The notes below the pieces were generated by a model, which saw nothing but the letters and a program-made list of their open reading frames with translations, was not told where the DNA came from and searched no databases. Made by a program: the position numbers and the translations under genes. A DNA stretch of 52,055 bases from Bryobacterales bacterium (GTDB taxonomy: Bacteria > Acidobacteriota > Terriglobia > Bryobacterales > Bryobacteraceae): NCBI GenBank assembly GCA_016789745.1, contig JAEUQF010000048.1, positions 1 to 52,055 on the forward strand, read 5' to 3'. Below are positions 16,492 through 25,662 of the stretch, piece after piece; position 1 is the stretch's first letter, and every line of letters begins with the position of its first letter.

Positions 16492-19400
16492 ATGAAAGGT
16501 CTGCTTCCGACGCTCCTGCTTCTGCCTGTGCTTTCGTACGCGCAGGCAACTTTCGGCACCATCACGGGAACGGTCACCGATTCTACCGGCGCCGTTGTTC
16601 CCAACACCGACATCACTGTTACTAACGAGGGGACTAACCTCACCCGCACCATCAAGACTGGCGAGGATGGGAACTTCGCAGTCCCGAATCTGAATGCCGG
16701 CAACTACCGCGTACAGGCGAAGGCCAGCGGCTTCAAGTCGTCCCTGGTTACCGGTATCGCGCTTGAAGCGCTTCGTACCGTCCGCGTCGACGTGCGCCTG
16801 GAGGTGGGCGAAGTCGGGACGGAGGTCACGGTGCAAGGGGCGGCGCCCGTGATTGAAACGGACTCGGCTTCGATTGCCGCCACGCGCACTTCCAAGGACC
16901 TCAACGATCTTCCTTTGAACATCCGCTCCACCGTGAGCGGCACAGGCGACTCCGGCCTTTACCGGTATGTTTTCCTGACGCCTACGGGCGGTCAGGGCGG
17001 CGGATCGCGGTTTAACCTGGGCGGGGCACGGGGTTCACAGAACTACTTCAATGTCGACGGGATTTCGTCGAATTCGCCGGCTTTCGGCAACTCCATCGGG
17101 CCCGCCGAGCCCAGCTTCGAATCCATCCAGGAAGTTCGATTCGAGATCGTGAATAACAAGGCGGAGTTTGGCGAAGTAGCGAATATCACAGCGATCACCA
17201 AGAGCGGCACCAATGATCTGCACGGTGCGTTGTTCTGGTTTCACGAGAACTCCGCGCTGAATGCGCGGCCGTTCTTCGCCACCAGTCGCGGCCAGAACAT
17301 CCGGAATAACTTTGGTGCCTCGGCGGGTGGACCCATCGTACAGAACAAGCTGTTCTTTTTCGGCACTTTTGAAGGGGAGCGCCAGCGGACGCCGGCCATT
17401 ATTGCACCAAATGTCCCGACGGTAGCCATGCGGAGCGGTGACTTTTCGGCGGTACCCAACCTGACGCTGCGGAATCCGTTCTCCGGCCAGCCGTTTCCGG
17501 GCAATGTGATTCCGGCCAGCCTGATCAACCGCGGGACGCAAGCCTGGCAGAATCGCTTCTATCCGCTGCCGAACTTCGGCCCCGCGACTTCCACGGTGGG
17601 TAACTACCGCGCCACCGTCCCGCAGCAGATCCGGCATGATCAGTTCGATATCCGGGTGGACTACGCGATTCGATCGAATAACACGATTTACGCCCGGGTG
17701 AGTTATAAGCGCTCCGAACCGCGGGTGCTGGACGGCGGGCTTCCGGCCGAACAGGTCGGCTACCGGGTGCAGACGCGGATGGCGCGCCAAGTGGCTATTT
17801 CCGACACCTGGACCATCACGCCCAGCCTCATCAATGAACTGAAACTCGGCTTTGCGCGAAACTTCAATCCCGCGCGTGGTCAGTTACTCGGGCAGGAGTT
17901 AGTGGAGTTACTCGGCATCCAGGGGCTGCAGGCGGCGCCCGGCGTCGAGAACGTGCCGGCGCTCAACATCACCGGCTTCCAGACCGTTGCGCCGCTCGCC
18001 AAACAGGCGGCCGCCGAGAACACGTACCAGATCGTGGACCAGCTGACTTATATCAAGGGCAAGCACAGCATCAAAGGCGGTGTGGAGTACCGTCCGCAGC
18101 AGTATAACGCACCGGTTCCGGCGCAGTTCGGCACGTACGGCTTCACCGGGTTTGCCACCGGGAACGCCTGGGCTGACTTCCTGTTGGGTGTGCCCCAAAC
18201 CACGTCCCGCAACTACGTGCGGCCTACAAGGTACGCGCGCTTCTTCCACCTGAGCGGCTTTATCCAGGACGACTTCAAGGTGTCGCAGAACTTCACATTG
18301 AACTACGGGTTGCGGTGGGACTACAACCAGCCGGCGCGGGATAAGCGCGACATCATCTTCAACGTCGATCCGATTGGTGGCCGACTGGTGGTGCCCAACC
18401 AGAGCATTATCGACAACTACGTGAACCCGCTGTTCCCGCGCTCGATTCCGATTGTCACGGCATCGGCGGCGGGGTACCCGGAACGATCCCTGCGCAACGG
18501 CGACTTCAATAACTTCCAACCGCGCGTAGGGTTCGCCTGGCGGCCGTTCGGCGGGGCCCGTACCGTGCTGCGCGGCGGTTATGGCTTCTTCAATGACGAC
18601 TTCACGGCCGACATCTTCTCCGCGCTGTATGGCGGGCCGTTTTCGCTGACCGAGTCGTTTGTCAACACGATCGCCAACAACACACCGCAGCTCACGTTGC
18701 AGCGTCCGTTTCTGGGCGCGGGCACGACGGGGAATGTCGACGTCACCGGCCTTGACCTGAACCTGCGCAATGCCTACGTGCAGCAATGGAACCTCACGGT
18801 GGAACGCGATCTGGGTGCCAGCATCGGCCTGCGCGTCTCCTATGTCGGGACGAAAGCGACGAAACTCGTTTACGGCCGCAACGTGAACATGCCGGCGCCG
18901 AGCACTGTCCCGTTCGCCCAATCGCGCCGGCCGTTCCCGCTGTTCCGGAACATCACCATGCGCGAGAACGGCGGCAGCCAGACTTACAACGCACTTACAA
19001 CACAGTTGGAACGGAAGTGGTCGAAGGGTCTCTCTTTCATGGGCGCCTACACCTGGGCGAAGAACCTCACGGACGTGGATGAGATCGGCGGCGTGGAAGC
19101 CGGCACGGTGATTGAGAACGCCTTCAACCGCTCGCGGGAACGGGGCGACGCGCAGTTCACCCCACGCCATCGTTTCATCTCCAGCGTGATCTGGGAGCTG
19201 CCTTTCGGCCGCGGCAAGCGCTTTCTGAGCGATAGCCGCACGGCGGGACTGGTTCTGGGAGGGTGGCAGATGAGCGCTTCCTACATCGCGCAGACCGGCG
19301 AGTTCCTCACGCCGTCCTTCGCCGGGGTAGACCCGTCGAACACACAAACGGTGGGCGGTATCCCGGACCGTATCGGCAACGGCAACCTGCCGTCGGATCA

Positions 19401-19725
19401 ACGCACGATTGACCGCTGGTTTGACGTTTCGGCGTTCGCGGTACCGCCGGCGAATGCGGGGCGCTTCGGCACCTCTGGCCGCGGCATCCTGGTTGGTCCG
19501 GGGCGTGAGATTGCGAGCGCCGCGCTGTTTAAGTCGTTCCCGATTCGGGAGCGGATGGCGTTCCGTGTGTCCATCAGCTTCACGAATCTATTCAACAAGG
19601 CGAACTTCGACATTCCCGCGTTGAACATCTCGGCGCCGAATAATGTTGGAACGATACGCGCCACCACCGCACGGGATCTTGCCGGACCACGCAACGGCCT
19701 GATCGGCGCGCGGCTGGATTGGTAG
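16492..19725 (+). CDS. Oar-like TonB-dependent receptor with N-terminal carboxypeptidase-regulatory domain
   Basis: 1,077 residues. Signal peptide (MKGLLPTLLLLPVLSYAQA), a CarboxypepD_reg domain (about 20-100, TGTVTDSTGAVVPNTDITVT), a plug domain (about 105-250, FNVDGISSNSPAFGNS and TKSGTNDLHGALFWFHE) and an outer-membrane barrel to the C-terminus (GARLDW, terminal aromatic). GAGGGG sits before the ATG. The stop is immediately adjacent to the stop of the convergent DUF1552 gene, with no spacer. It is only distantly similar to the other receptor (8584-12048), so they probably handle different ligands. Confidence 0.93.
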   Translation: MKGLLPTLLLLPVLSYAQATFGTITGTVTDSTGAVVPNTDITVTNEGTNLTRTIKTGEDGNFAVPNLNAGNYRVQAKASGFKSSLVTGIALEALRTVRVDVRLEVGEVGTEVTVQGAAPVIETDSASIAATRTSKDLNDLPLNIRSTVSGTGDSGLYRYVFLTPTGGQGGGSRFNLGGARGSQNYFNVDGISSNSPAFGNSIGPAEPSFESIQEVRFEIVNNKAEFGEVANITAITKSGTNDLHGALFWFHENSALNARPFFATSRGQNIRNNFGASAGGPIVQNKLFFFGTFEGERQRTPAIIAPNVPTVAMRSGDFSAVPNLTLRNPFSGQPFPGNVIPASLINRGTQAWQNRFYPLPNFGPATSTVGNYRATVPQQIRHDQFDIRVDYAIRSNNTIYARVSYKRSEPRVLDGGLPAEQVGYRVQTRMARQVAISDTWTITPSLINELKLGFARNFNPARGQLLGQELVELLGIQGLQAAPGVENVPALNITGFQTVAPLAKQAAAENTYQIVDQLTYIKGKHSIKGGVEYRPQQYNAPVPAQFGTYGFTGFATGNAWADFLLGVPQTTSRNYVRPTRYARFFHLSGFIQDDFKVSQNFTLNYGLRWDYNQPARDKRDIIFNVDPIGGRLVVPNQSIIDNYVNPLFPRSIPIVTASAAGYPERSLRNGDFNNFQPRVGFAWRPFGGARTVLRGGYGFFNDDFTADIFSALYGGPFSLTESFVNTIANNTPQLTLQRPFLGAGTTGNVDVTGLDLNLRNAYVQQWNLTVERDLGASIGLRVSYVGTKATKLVYGRNVNMPAPSTVPFAQSRRPFPLFRNITMRENGGSQTYNALTTQLERKWSKGLSFMGAYTWAKNLTDVDEIGGVEAGTVIENAFNRSRERGDAQFTPRHRFISSVIWELPFGRGKRFLSDSRTAGLVLGGWQMSASYIAQTGEFLTPSFAGVDPSNTQTVGGIPDRIGNGNLPSDQRTIDRWFDVSAFAVPPANAGRFGTSGRGILVGPGREIASAALFKSFPIRERMAFRVSISFTNLFNKANFDIPALNISAPNNVGTIRATTARDLAGPRNGLIGARLDW

Positions 19726-21096
19726 TTACAACTCCGATAAGTAGCCGAACTCTCCGTTACTGTCGCCCATTTGCTCGACCGGGACACCCATCCGGTCGAG
19801 CATGGTGAGAAAGAGGTTGGCCATGGGCGTCTCGTTCGGAACCCGGACGTGGCGCCCTGGCCGCAGTTTCCCGCAGGCGCGGCCGGCAATCGCCAGAGGC
19901 AGATCGGCGTGATCATGGGCGTTGCCATCGCTTAGGCCGCTGCCATAGGTGACCATCACATGGTCCAGCAGCGTGCCGTCGCCATCCGGCGTGGCCTTCC
20001 ACTTATTCAGAAGGTAGGCGAACTGCTCGGCGTGATAGCGGTTGATGCGAATGACTTTGTCGATCTTATCGCGGTCGCCCTGGTGATGGGTTAGTCCGTG
20101 GTGTGCCTCTGGAATGCCGATCTCCGGATAGGCCCGCGGGCTTTGTTCCAGCGACAGCATTAGTGTGATGACGCGGGTGGCGTCGGTCTGAAAGGCCAGC
20201 GTCATCAGGTCGATCATCAGGTGCGCGTGGTCGGCCAGTTCCGTTGGCACGCTGGCATCGGGGACTACGGCGCCTTTGGGTACCTGGACGGCTTTGCTGT
20301 TTTCCGCCGCCTGAATGCGTTTCTCCACGTCGCGGATGGAGTAGAGATACTCCTCCAACTTGCGTTTGTCCGCTCCGCCCAGCTTGGAGGAGAGGGTCCG
20401 CGCGTCACTGCTGACCAAGTCGAGGATGGAGCGCTCGTATTGGGCGCGCCGCGCCCGTTTGGCGGGGTCGGTCTCGGTGTCCGCCGCGCCGAATAGCCTT
20501 TCAAATAGCGCCCGCGGCCGGATCTCCGAGGGGTTCGGCGTCGAGGCGGTGCGCCAGGAGATGGTGTTGCTGTAGGCGCAGCTGTAGCCGTTATCGCAGC
20601 TGCCACCCTGCACGCCGTCCTCGCAACTCAGTTCGAGCGAGGCGTAGCGCGTCTGGCCTTCCAGCTTCCTCGCGGCGATCTGGTCTACGGAGATGCCGGC
20701 GTGCAGGTCGCGGCCGTTGGTCTTCTTGGGATGCACGCAGGTCAGATAGCTGGCGCCCGCGCGGCCGTGATCGCCCGGGCCATCGCCCAGGGCACGTCCG
20801 CCATTCTGCGTTAAGCCGCCAACAACGGTAACATGCTGGCGATGGGGATCGAGAACGGATAGAACGGAAGGTAACTTGGCCGGCAATGCACTTACTCCGG
20901 CGGTGCGGCCGGCGACGGGGACCCACTGGTCCATCATGATGCCGTTCGGCACATAGAGGAACGCCATCCTGCACGGGGGCGTTGTTGCGGCGCGCGAGAG
21001 CACCGGGACCATGGCATCGAGCAGGGGCAATGCCACCGCCGTTCCCAATCCACGCAGCAACGTTCTGCGACTTATCGCTCTACCGGCCACCAGCAT
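19726..21096 (-). CDS. DUF1552 family protein, Tat-exported
   Basis: 456 residues. A twin-arginine leader (ISRRTLLRGLGTAVALPLLDAM) precedes the DUF1552 domain that fills the rest: FLYVPNGIMMDQWVP, GDGPGDHGRAGASYLT, VTYGSGLSDGNAHDHADLPLAIAG, segments shared with the DUF1501/DUF1552 sulfatase-like fold families of Planctomycetes and Acidobacteria. AGGAGG precedes the ATG. Its start overlaps the end of the upstream cytochrome gene by 17 bases. This pair is strongly conserved in these phyla; the reaction is not known to me. Confidence 0.93.
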   Translation of the reverse strand: MLVAGRAISRRTLLRGLGTAVALPLLDAMVPVLSRAATTPPCRMAFLYVPNGIMMDQWVPVAGRTAGVSALPAKLPSVLSVLDPHRQHVTVVGGLTQNGGRALGDGPGDHGRAGASYLTCVHPKKTNGRDLHAGISVDQIAARKLEGQTRYASLELSCEDGVQGGSCDNGYSCAYSNTISWRTASTPNPSEIRPRALFERLFGAADTETDPAKRARRAQYERSILDLVSSDARTLSSKLGGADKRKLEEYLYSIRDVEKRIQAAENSKAVQVPKGAVVPDASVPTELADHAHLMIDLMTLAFQTDATRVITLMLSLEQSPRAYPEIGIPEAHHGLTHHQGDRDKIDKVIRINRYHAEQFAYLLNKWKATPDGDGTLLDHVMVTYGSGLSDGNAHDHADLPLAIAGRACGKLRPGRHVRVPNETPMANLFLTMLDRMGVPVEQMGDSNGEFGYLSEL

Positions 21097-23440
21097 CGGT
21101 CCCTCCTGTCTCCCGCACTCGCGGCGGCTGTGTCAGAAACGCCTGGCTATTGACGATCTCGCGCACCAGCGTGGAGAACTTATTATCTTCCGCGGCAAGG
21201 CGGGCGAGGATCGCGTCCACCAGTTTGCGATCGGCGCGCTCGACGCCGCGGCCCAGCGCGTACGTGAGGAGCTTCTCGGTCAAGTTACGAACAAACAGAT
21301 CGGACTGGCCCTTCAGTGCGGACTTCAACTCGCGCGGCCCGCGAAACGCGGCGCCGCCTCTTAGTTTACCCGACGCATCAATGGGGAAATGCCCTTCGTT
21401 ATCCCGCCATTTGCCGCTGGCATCGTAATTTTCCAGGCCGAATCCGATGGGATCCATCAGGTCGTGGCAAACGGCGCAACTGGGGTTCGCGCGATGCTGC
21501 TCCAGGCGTTGGCGCAGCGATGCGTTGGCGGCCGTGCCGGTTTCGGGAAACGCGGGGACTTCGGGCGGTGCCGGCGGCGGTGGTGTCCCCAGCAGATTGT
21601 CGAGCACCCACTTGCCGCGTAACACGGGCGAAGTCCGGGTGGCGTAAGAAGACAAGGCGAGTACGGCACCCTGCGTGATTACGCCGCTCCGCTGGGGGTT
21701 CTGCATGGCAACCCGCTGCATTGCCTCGCCGCGCACGCCGGGGATTCCGTAGTGGCGCGCCAGAGGGCCATTCAAGTAAGTGAAGCCGCCGTCCAGAAAC
21801 TCCAGCACGCTGCGGTCTTCGCGCAGGACGGCGCGCGCAAACAGCGATGTTTCCTGGCGCATGGCCTCCAGCAGTTCGTCATCGACGGTGGGGAAGGCGG
21901 CGGGGTCGGGCTTGCGCTTGTCCAAGGTGCGCAGCCCCAGCCACTGCCCGGCGAAGTTGTCCATCAGCGCGTCGGCCCTTGGATCGCGCAGCATGCGGCG
22001 CAGTTCGGCATGGAGACGCGGCGGATGCAACAGACCTCCGCTGGCGGCAGCCCGCAAGAGCGGCTCATCCGGCATGGAACTCCAGAGGAAGTAAGAGAGC
22101 CGCGAGGCGATGTCATAAGCATCGAGGGTGTCGTTCTCCACGCGGAACAGGAATCGCGGCGAAACCAGCACCGCCTGCACCACCACACGGATGCTCTCGT
22201 CGAACGAATCGCCGTTGTCCCGGACTTGCGCGGCAAGGGCGGCCAATTTATCCACGTCTGCCGGCGTTGCCGGCCGGCGATAGGCGCGGCGCAGCAGGCT
22301 CTCGATGATTTGGCGGGAACACTGGGAAGACTGGTCGGCGCAGACAAACAGCCGGCGGTAACTTGCGGGCTTTGCGGCCGCGGGGGTGTAGGGGCCGATG
22401 ATATCCACATAGTCGAGGAACAGCTTGCGCCGCCCATCCAGATTCACGTTGTCGCGGACATTTTCCATGTCGGCGAATTCCGGGAAGGAGGCGCGGAAGA
22501 AGTGCTCGCCGGCGGTGGCATGGACGCGGGCGATGGACTCGCCATGCGCGTACTGGAAGTCGATGTTGCCTTCCACCACTTCGCTGAGCACGGGTTTGCC
22601 GTCGAACTGCACCACCATCTCGACAGGCGGATAGGCCTTGCGGTTCAGTTCATCCAACTCGCGCTGCTCGGCGTCGCTGCGGTTCCGCTTGCGGCTGAGT
22701 TCCTGGTGACGGGGCGTGCCCTTTTCGCGAGGCCGGTAATTGCCGACGCGCATGCGGAGTTCGTAGTCGCCCTCGACGGGAAAGACGAAGCTGCCGTAGA
22801 TGGCGCCACGGTACGAGTAAGGCAGGGCGTTCGGTGTCGGGTCATCCTGCGACTTCTTGGTCATGAAGCGCACGAGTTTGGTGGGCTTGGGGAGGTAGGT
22901 TTCGCCGAACACCGCCACTTGCGACACGCGCCGGGCGGCCGCCATGTACTTCTCCAATAACAGCGGCGACACGCTTAGCACGTCGCCGATGTTATCGAAG
23001 CCGTAGCCGGCGTCATCCAAGGGGAAGTCGTCGGCGGGCCGCAGCGACACGCCGAGCAGATCGCGGATGGTGTTGTTGTACTCGGCACGATTCAGGCGGC
23101 GTGCTGTTACGCGGGGGGATGCCAGGGCCGGACCGCCGGCCAAGCCGCGCTCCAGCCAACCGGTTACCAGCGCGAGGTCTCCCTTAGATAGCTTCGGCAG
23201 CCCGGGAGGAGGCATGCGGCCGGTGGTAACACGGTCCAACACCTTCTCCCAGGCTGCCGCTGGTACGTCACTTCGTTGTAAGTCGAGCCCGCCGCTTTGT
23301 ACCTTCCCGCCGTGACACGAATAGCAGTGCCGGACCAGCACCGGTTGCACCCGATCCCGGAACTCCGGTTGCTGGGTATCGAGCGGCGCGGCCTGCAACG
23401 TGACAGCCAGCGCGGCGCACAGGGCAGCGGGCCGATTCAT
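21080..23440 (-). CDS. DUF1587/DUF1592/DUF1588/DUF1585 protein with cytochrome c-type motif
   Basis: 786 residues, exported (signal peptide to about residue 18). A haem c motif CYSCH (39-43) lies in an N-terminal planctomycete-type cytochrome domain (about 25-105). Then follow DUF1587 (RLNRAEYNNTIRDLLG), a middle beta-rich insert, and the DUF1595/1592/1588/1585 series (RPATPADVDKLAALA; SYFLWSSMPDEPLL; TSPVLRGKWVLDNLLGTPPP with a second CAVCH motif; LTYALGRGVERAD). CAVCH near residue 660 is a second possible haem site, which I note as a motif only. Predicted periplasmic electron-transfer partner of DUF1552. Confidence 0.93.
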   Translation of the reverse strand: MNRPAALCAALAVTLQAAPLDTQQPEFRDRVQPVLVRHCYSCHGGKVQSGGLDLQRSDVPAAAWEKVLDRVTTGRMPPPGLPKLSKGDLALVTGWLERGLAGGPALASPRVTARRLNRAEYNNTIRDLLGVSLRPADDFPLDDAGYGFDNIGDVLSVSPLLLEKYMAAARRVSQVAVFGETYLPKPTKLVRFMTKKSQDDPTPNALPYSYRGAIYGSFVFPVEGDYELRMRVGNYRPREKGTPRHQELSRKRNRSDAEQRELDELNRKAYPPVEMVVQFDGKPVLSEVVEGNIDFQYAHGESIARVHATAGEHFFRASFPEFADMENVRDNVNLDGRRKLFLDYVDIIGPYTPAAAKPASYRRLFVCADQSSQCSRQIIESLLRRAYRRPATPADVDKLAALAAQVRDNGDSFDESIRVVVQAVLVSPRFLFRVENDTLDAYDIASRLSYFLWSSMPDEPLLRAAASGGLLHPPRLHAELRRMLRDPRADALMDNFAGQWLGLRTLDKRKPDPAAFPTVDDELLEAMRQETSLFARAVLREDRSVLEFLDGGFTYLNGPLARHYGIPGVRGEAMQRVAMQNPQRSGVITQGAVLALSSYATRTSPVLRGKWVLDNLLGTPPPPAPPEVPAFPETGTAANASLRQRLEQHRANPSCAVCHDLMDPIGFGLENYDASGKWRDNEGHFPIDASGKLRGGAAFRGPRELKSALKGQSDLFVRNLTEKLLTYALGRGVERADRKLVDAILARLAAEDNKFSTLVREIVNSQAFLTQPPRVRETGGTDAGGR

Positions 23441-23442
23441 GG

Positions 23443-24798
23443 TTACAGCGTGTAGGGCTTCCGGTACAACGGACGGGTGAGCATCTTGTTGGCCTCGGCG
23501 TCGCCAGCGAACGTCGGCCCATTCGCGCCGACGTTGATATTGAGCTTGTGGCCGGTGCGATAACTGATGTTCGCCAGGTGGCAGAGGCCTGCGCTCAACT
23601 GCGCCGTGGCGATCTCATCGGTGCAGTCCTTCACGTTGCGGGATTTGACGGCCTTCAGGAAGTTCTCCATGTGCAGAGAGGTGGCATCGCCACCCGGGCC
23701 GCGTTCGGCCTTCAACTCCAGCACCAGTTCGCTGCCTTCGCCCTTGAAGGCCTGGAAGCCTTCGTCGTTCATCGCGGCCCAGCCTTCGGTTCCGTAGAAC
23801 AGGTTGCCGACCATGATGTTCAGCGGCGCGGCCTTGTTGCCGGCGGGCGCGGTTTCGGTGGGGGCTTCGCCGCGGCGCCGCGGACGGAACACCATACCTT
23901 CGCCGCCGGTAAGCAAGCCGCGCACTTCGAAGGTCAGCTCGCGGCCGCCGAAGTCGAAGGAGCAGAACTGCGTGTTGGGCGTTTCCTGGTCGTCGTCGTA
24001 GGCGAACTTGCCGCCGTGGGAATAGGCTGCTTTGGGCCACTCCGGATCGCCGAGTCCCCAACGCGCGACGCCCATCTGGTGCACGCCCTGGTTGCCGATG
24101 TCGCCGTTGCCGGTGTCCCAGAACCAGTGCCAGTTGTAGCGGAACCGTAGTTCGTTGAAGGGGCGCATGGGGGCGGGGCCGAGGAACATGTCCCAGTTGA
24201 CGCCAGGGGGCGTAGGGGTATCGGGCTTCCTGCCGATGGAGGCACGGCGCTTGAAGCACAGCCCCTTCGATTGATAGATCTTGCCGATGAGACCGCCGTG
24301 CAGCGCTTCCATGGCCTTGATCTTGAACGGCGTGCTGCGGTGCTGTGAGCCGATCTGCAGCATCTTTTTGGTGTCGCGCGCGACCTTCAACATCTGAATG
24401 CCTTCATAGATGTTGTAGGAAGCCGGCTTTTCGCAGTAGACGTCCTTGCCCGCTTTCATGGCCCAGATGGAGGCCAGTGCGTGCCAGTGGTTGGGCGTCG
24501 CGATGGAGACGGCGTCGACGTTCTTATCCGCGAAGACCTGCTTCATGTCTTCGTACTCGGTGGCTTTCTCACCGGTGTTCTTCAGCAACGTGGCCTGCGC
24601 TCGCTCGCGCGCGGCCTGGTTCACGTCGCACAAACCGGCCACCTTCGCGCCGGACAACCGCGAATAGATGTTGAGGTGGTTGGTGCCGCGGCCGCCGATG
24701 CCTACAATGGCCACGTTCACACGATCATTTGCGCCCCATACGCGCATTGCGGAGGCTGCCGTCGCAGCTCCAAGGAAAATCCGCCGGGATGTCGACAT
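23443..24798 (-). CDS. Gfo/Idh/MocA-family oxidoreductase, Tat-exported
   Basis: 451 residues. ATG 24798 gives a twin-arginine-type leader (STSRRIFLGAATAASA). The Rossmann fold shows VAIVGIGGRGTNHL, and the family signature CEKPASYNIYEG contains the catalytic EKP lysine. The C-terminal domain has the NWHWFWDTGNGDIGNQGVHQMG segment typical of secreted acidobacterial and planctomycete homologues. Expected to bind NAD(P) and act on a sugar or inositol-like substrate; a Tat leader fits folding with cofactor before export. Two bases separate its stop from the ATG of the cytochrome gene, so the three genes form one operon with this gene first. Confidence 0.93.
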   Translation of the reverse strand: MSTSRRIFLGAATAASAMRVWGANDRVNVAIVGIGGRGTNHLNIYSRLSGAKVAGLCDVNQAARERAQATLLKNTGEKATEYEDMKQVFADKNVDAVSIATPNHWHALASIWAMKAGKDVYCEKPASYNIYEGIQMLKVARDTKKMLQIGSQHRSTPFKIKAMEALHGGLIGKIYQSKGLCFKRRASIGRKPDTPTPPGVNWDMFLGPAPMRPFNELRFRYNWHWFWDTGNGDIGNQGVHQMGVARWGLGDPEWPKAAYSHGGKFAYDDDQETPNTQFCSFDFGGRELTFEVRGLLTGGEGMVFRPRRRGEAPTETAPAGNKAAPLNIMVGNLFYGTEGWAAMNDEGFQAFKGEGSELVLELKAERGPGGDATSLHMENFLKAVKSRNVKDCTDEIATAQLSAGLCHLANISYRTGHKLNINVGANGPTFAGDAEANKMLTRPLYRKPYTL

Positions 24799-24900
24799 GA
24801 TGGCCATGATATCAATGATTGGGGATGGACGCCCGGCGTAAGGCGGCGTACGTAAAGGCTTTTTGACAAACCCGAGCACCCGAGAAGGCGTCGGTAGGGC

Positions 24901-25662
24901 ATGATGCTACGCAAACCACTCCGGGTCCTCTCGCCGACCTGCTGGCTCGCCGTTGCCGCCTTGGCGCAGGATGCCGCGCCTCCGTCCGCGATTCAGGTAA
25001 ACGCAGGTACGAAGATTCCACTTACGTTGTTGAATACCTTGAGCAGTAAGCAGACCGCCGAAGGTGACCGTGTGTATCTGGAGACGCTGTTTCCCGTCAT
25101 GGTGAATGGGCGCATCGTCATCCCGCCCGGCAGTTATGTGTCTGGCACGGTAACGCAGATCAAGCGTCCGGGGCGCATCAAGGGACGCGGGGAACTGTAC
25201 CTGCGGTTTGACTCCCTCACGCTTCCGAACGGCACCACCCGCGATTTCCGGGCGCGCGTGGGCGGGATGGAAGGCGGCAGCAACAATGAACTCGACCGGG
25301 CAGAAGGCAAGATCAAGGGCGGGGGCAGCAAGGGCGAAGATGCGCGTGACATTGCCCAGGCCGCGCAAATGGGCACGATGGTGGGCGGTGTCGCGGGTGC
25401 TGTTGGCGGGAGGCCGTTGACGGGTCTGGCCGGCGGTGCGGGCGCGGGTGCGGCGGCGGGGCTGGCCGGGGTGCTGCTCACGCGGGGACCGGATGTGGTG
25501 CTGCAGAAAGGCAGCGTGGTGGAGATGGTGCTGGATCGCGACCTGCGGTACGACGAGCAGGAGGTGAACTTCCGGGACGTCAGCCAGCGTTCCACGCGCA
25601 CCATCGTGATACCGGCGGATAGTCAGAACCAGCGGCGCAGTAACTGGCCGTTCCCGTTCTAA
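24901..25662 (+). CDS. Exported glycine-zipper protein, TrbI-like beta domain
   Basis: 253 residues. A signal peptide ends near ALAQDA; a beta domain of TrbI/VirB10-like type follows (about 30-120; VNAGTKIPLTLLNTLSSKQ, YVSGTVTQIKRPGRIKGRGEL), then a glycine-zipper membrane segment at about 155-195 (GTMVGGVAGAVGG, GAGAGAAAGLAG) and a C-terminal beta stretch ending in NWPFPF. Start could be 24901 or 24904. No conjugation genes are near, so this is a stand-alone envelope protein, not part of a type IV system. TTGACA occurs at 24863-24868 but without a matching -10. Convergent with the amidase; the coding regions overlap by 4 bases. Confidence 0.75.
   Translation: MMLRKPLRVLSPTCWLAVAALAQDAAPPSAIQVNAGTKIPLTLLNTLSSKQTAEGDRVYLETLFPVMVNGRIVIPPGSYVSGTVTQIKRPGRIKGRGELYLRFDSLTLPNGTTRDFRARVGGMEGGSNNELDRAEGKIKGGGSKGEDARDIAQAAQMGTMVGGVAGAVGGRPLTGLAGGAGAGAAAGLAGVLLTRGPDVVLQKGSVVEMVLDRDLRYDEQEVNFRDVSQRSTRTIVIPADSQNQRRSNWPFPF

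Noticed and set aside
17908..19401. Long open frame (497 codons) on the minus strand inside the second receptor gene
   Set aside because: It is a shadow of the plus-strand coding sequence: composition is arginine-rich, no family motif appears and the true receptor frame covers it fully. The same holds for long plus-strand frames at 8740-9774, 9826-10716, 12972-13988 and 21752-22960.
24863..24868. TTGACA before the glycine-zipper gene
   Set aside because: No -10 hexamer is present 16-18 bases downstream, so a promoter cannot be supported.
24901..25662. Glycine-zipper protein as part of a conjugation (type IV secretion) system
   Set aside because: Only the TrbI-like beta domain is shared; no other transfer gene is in the window.
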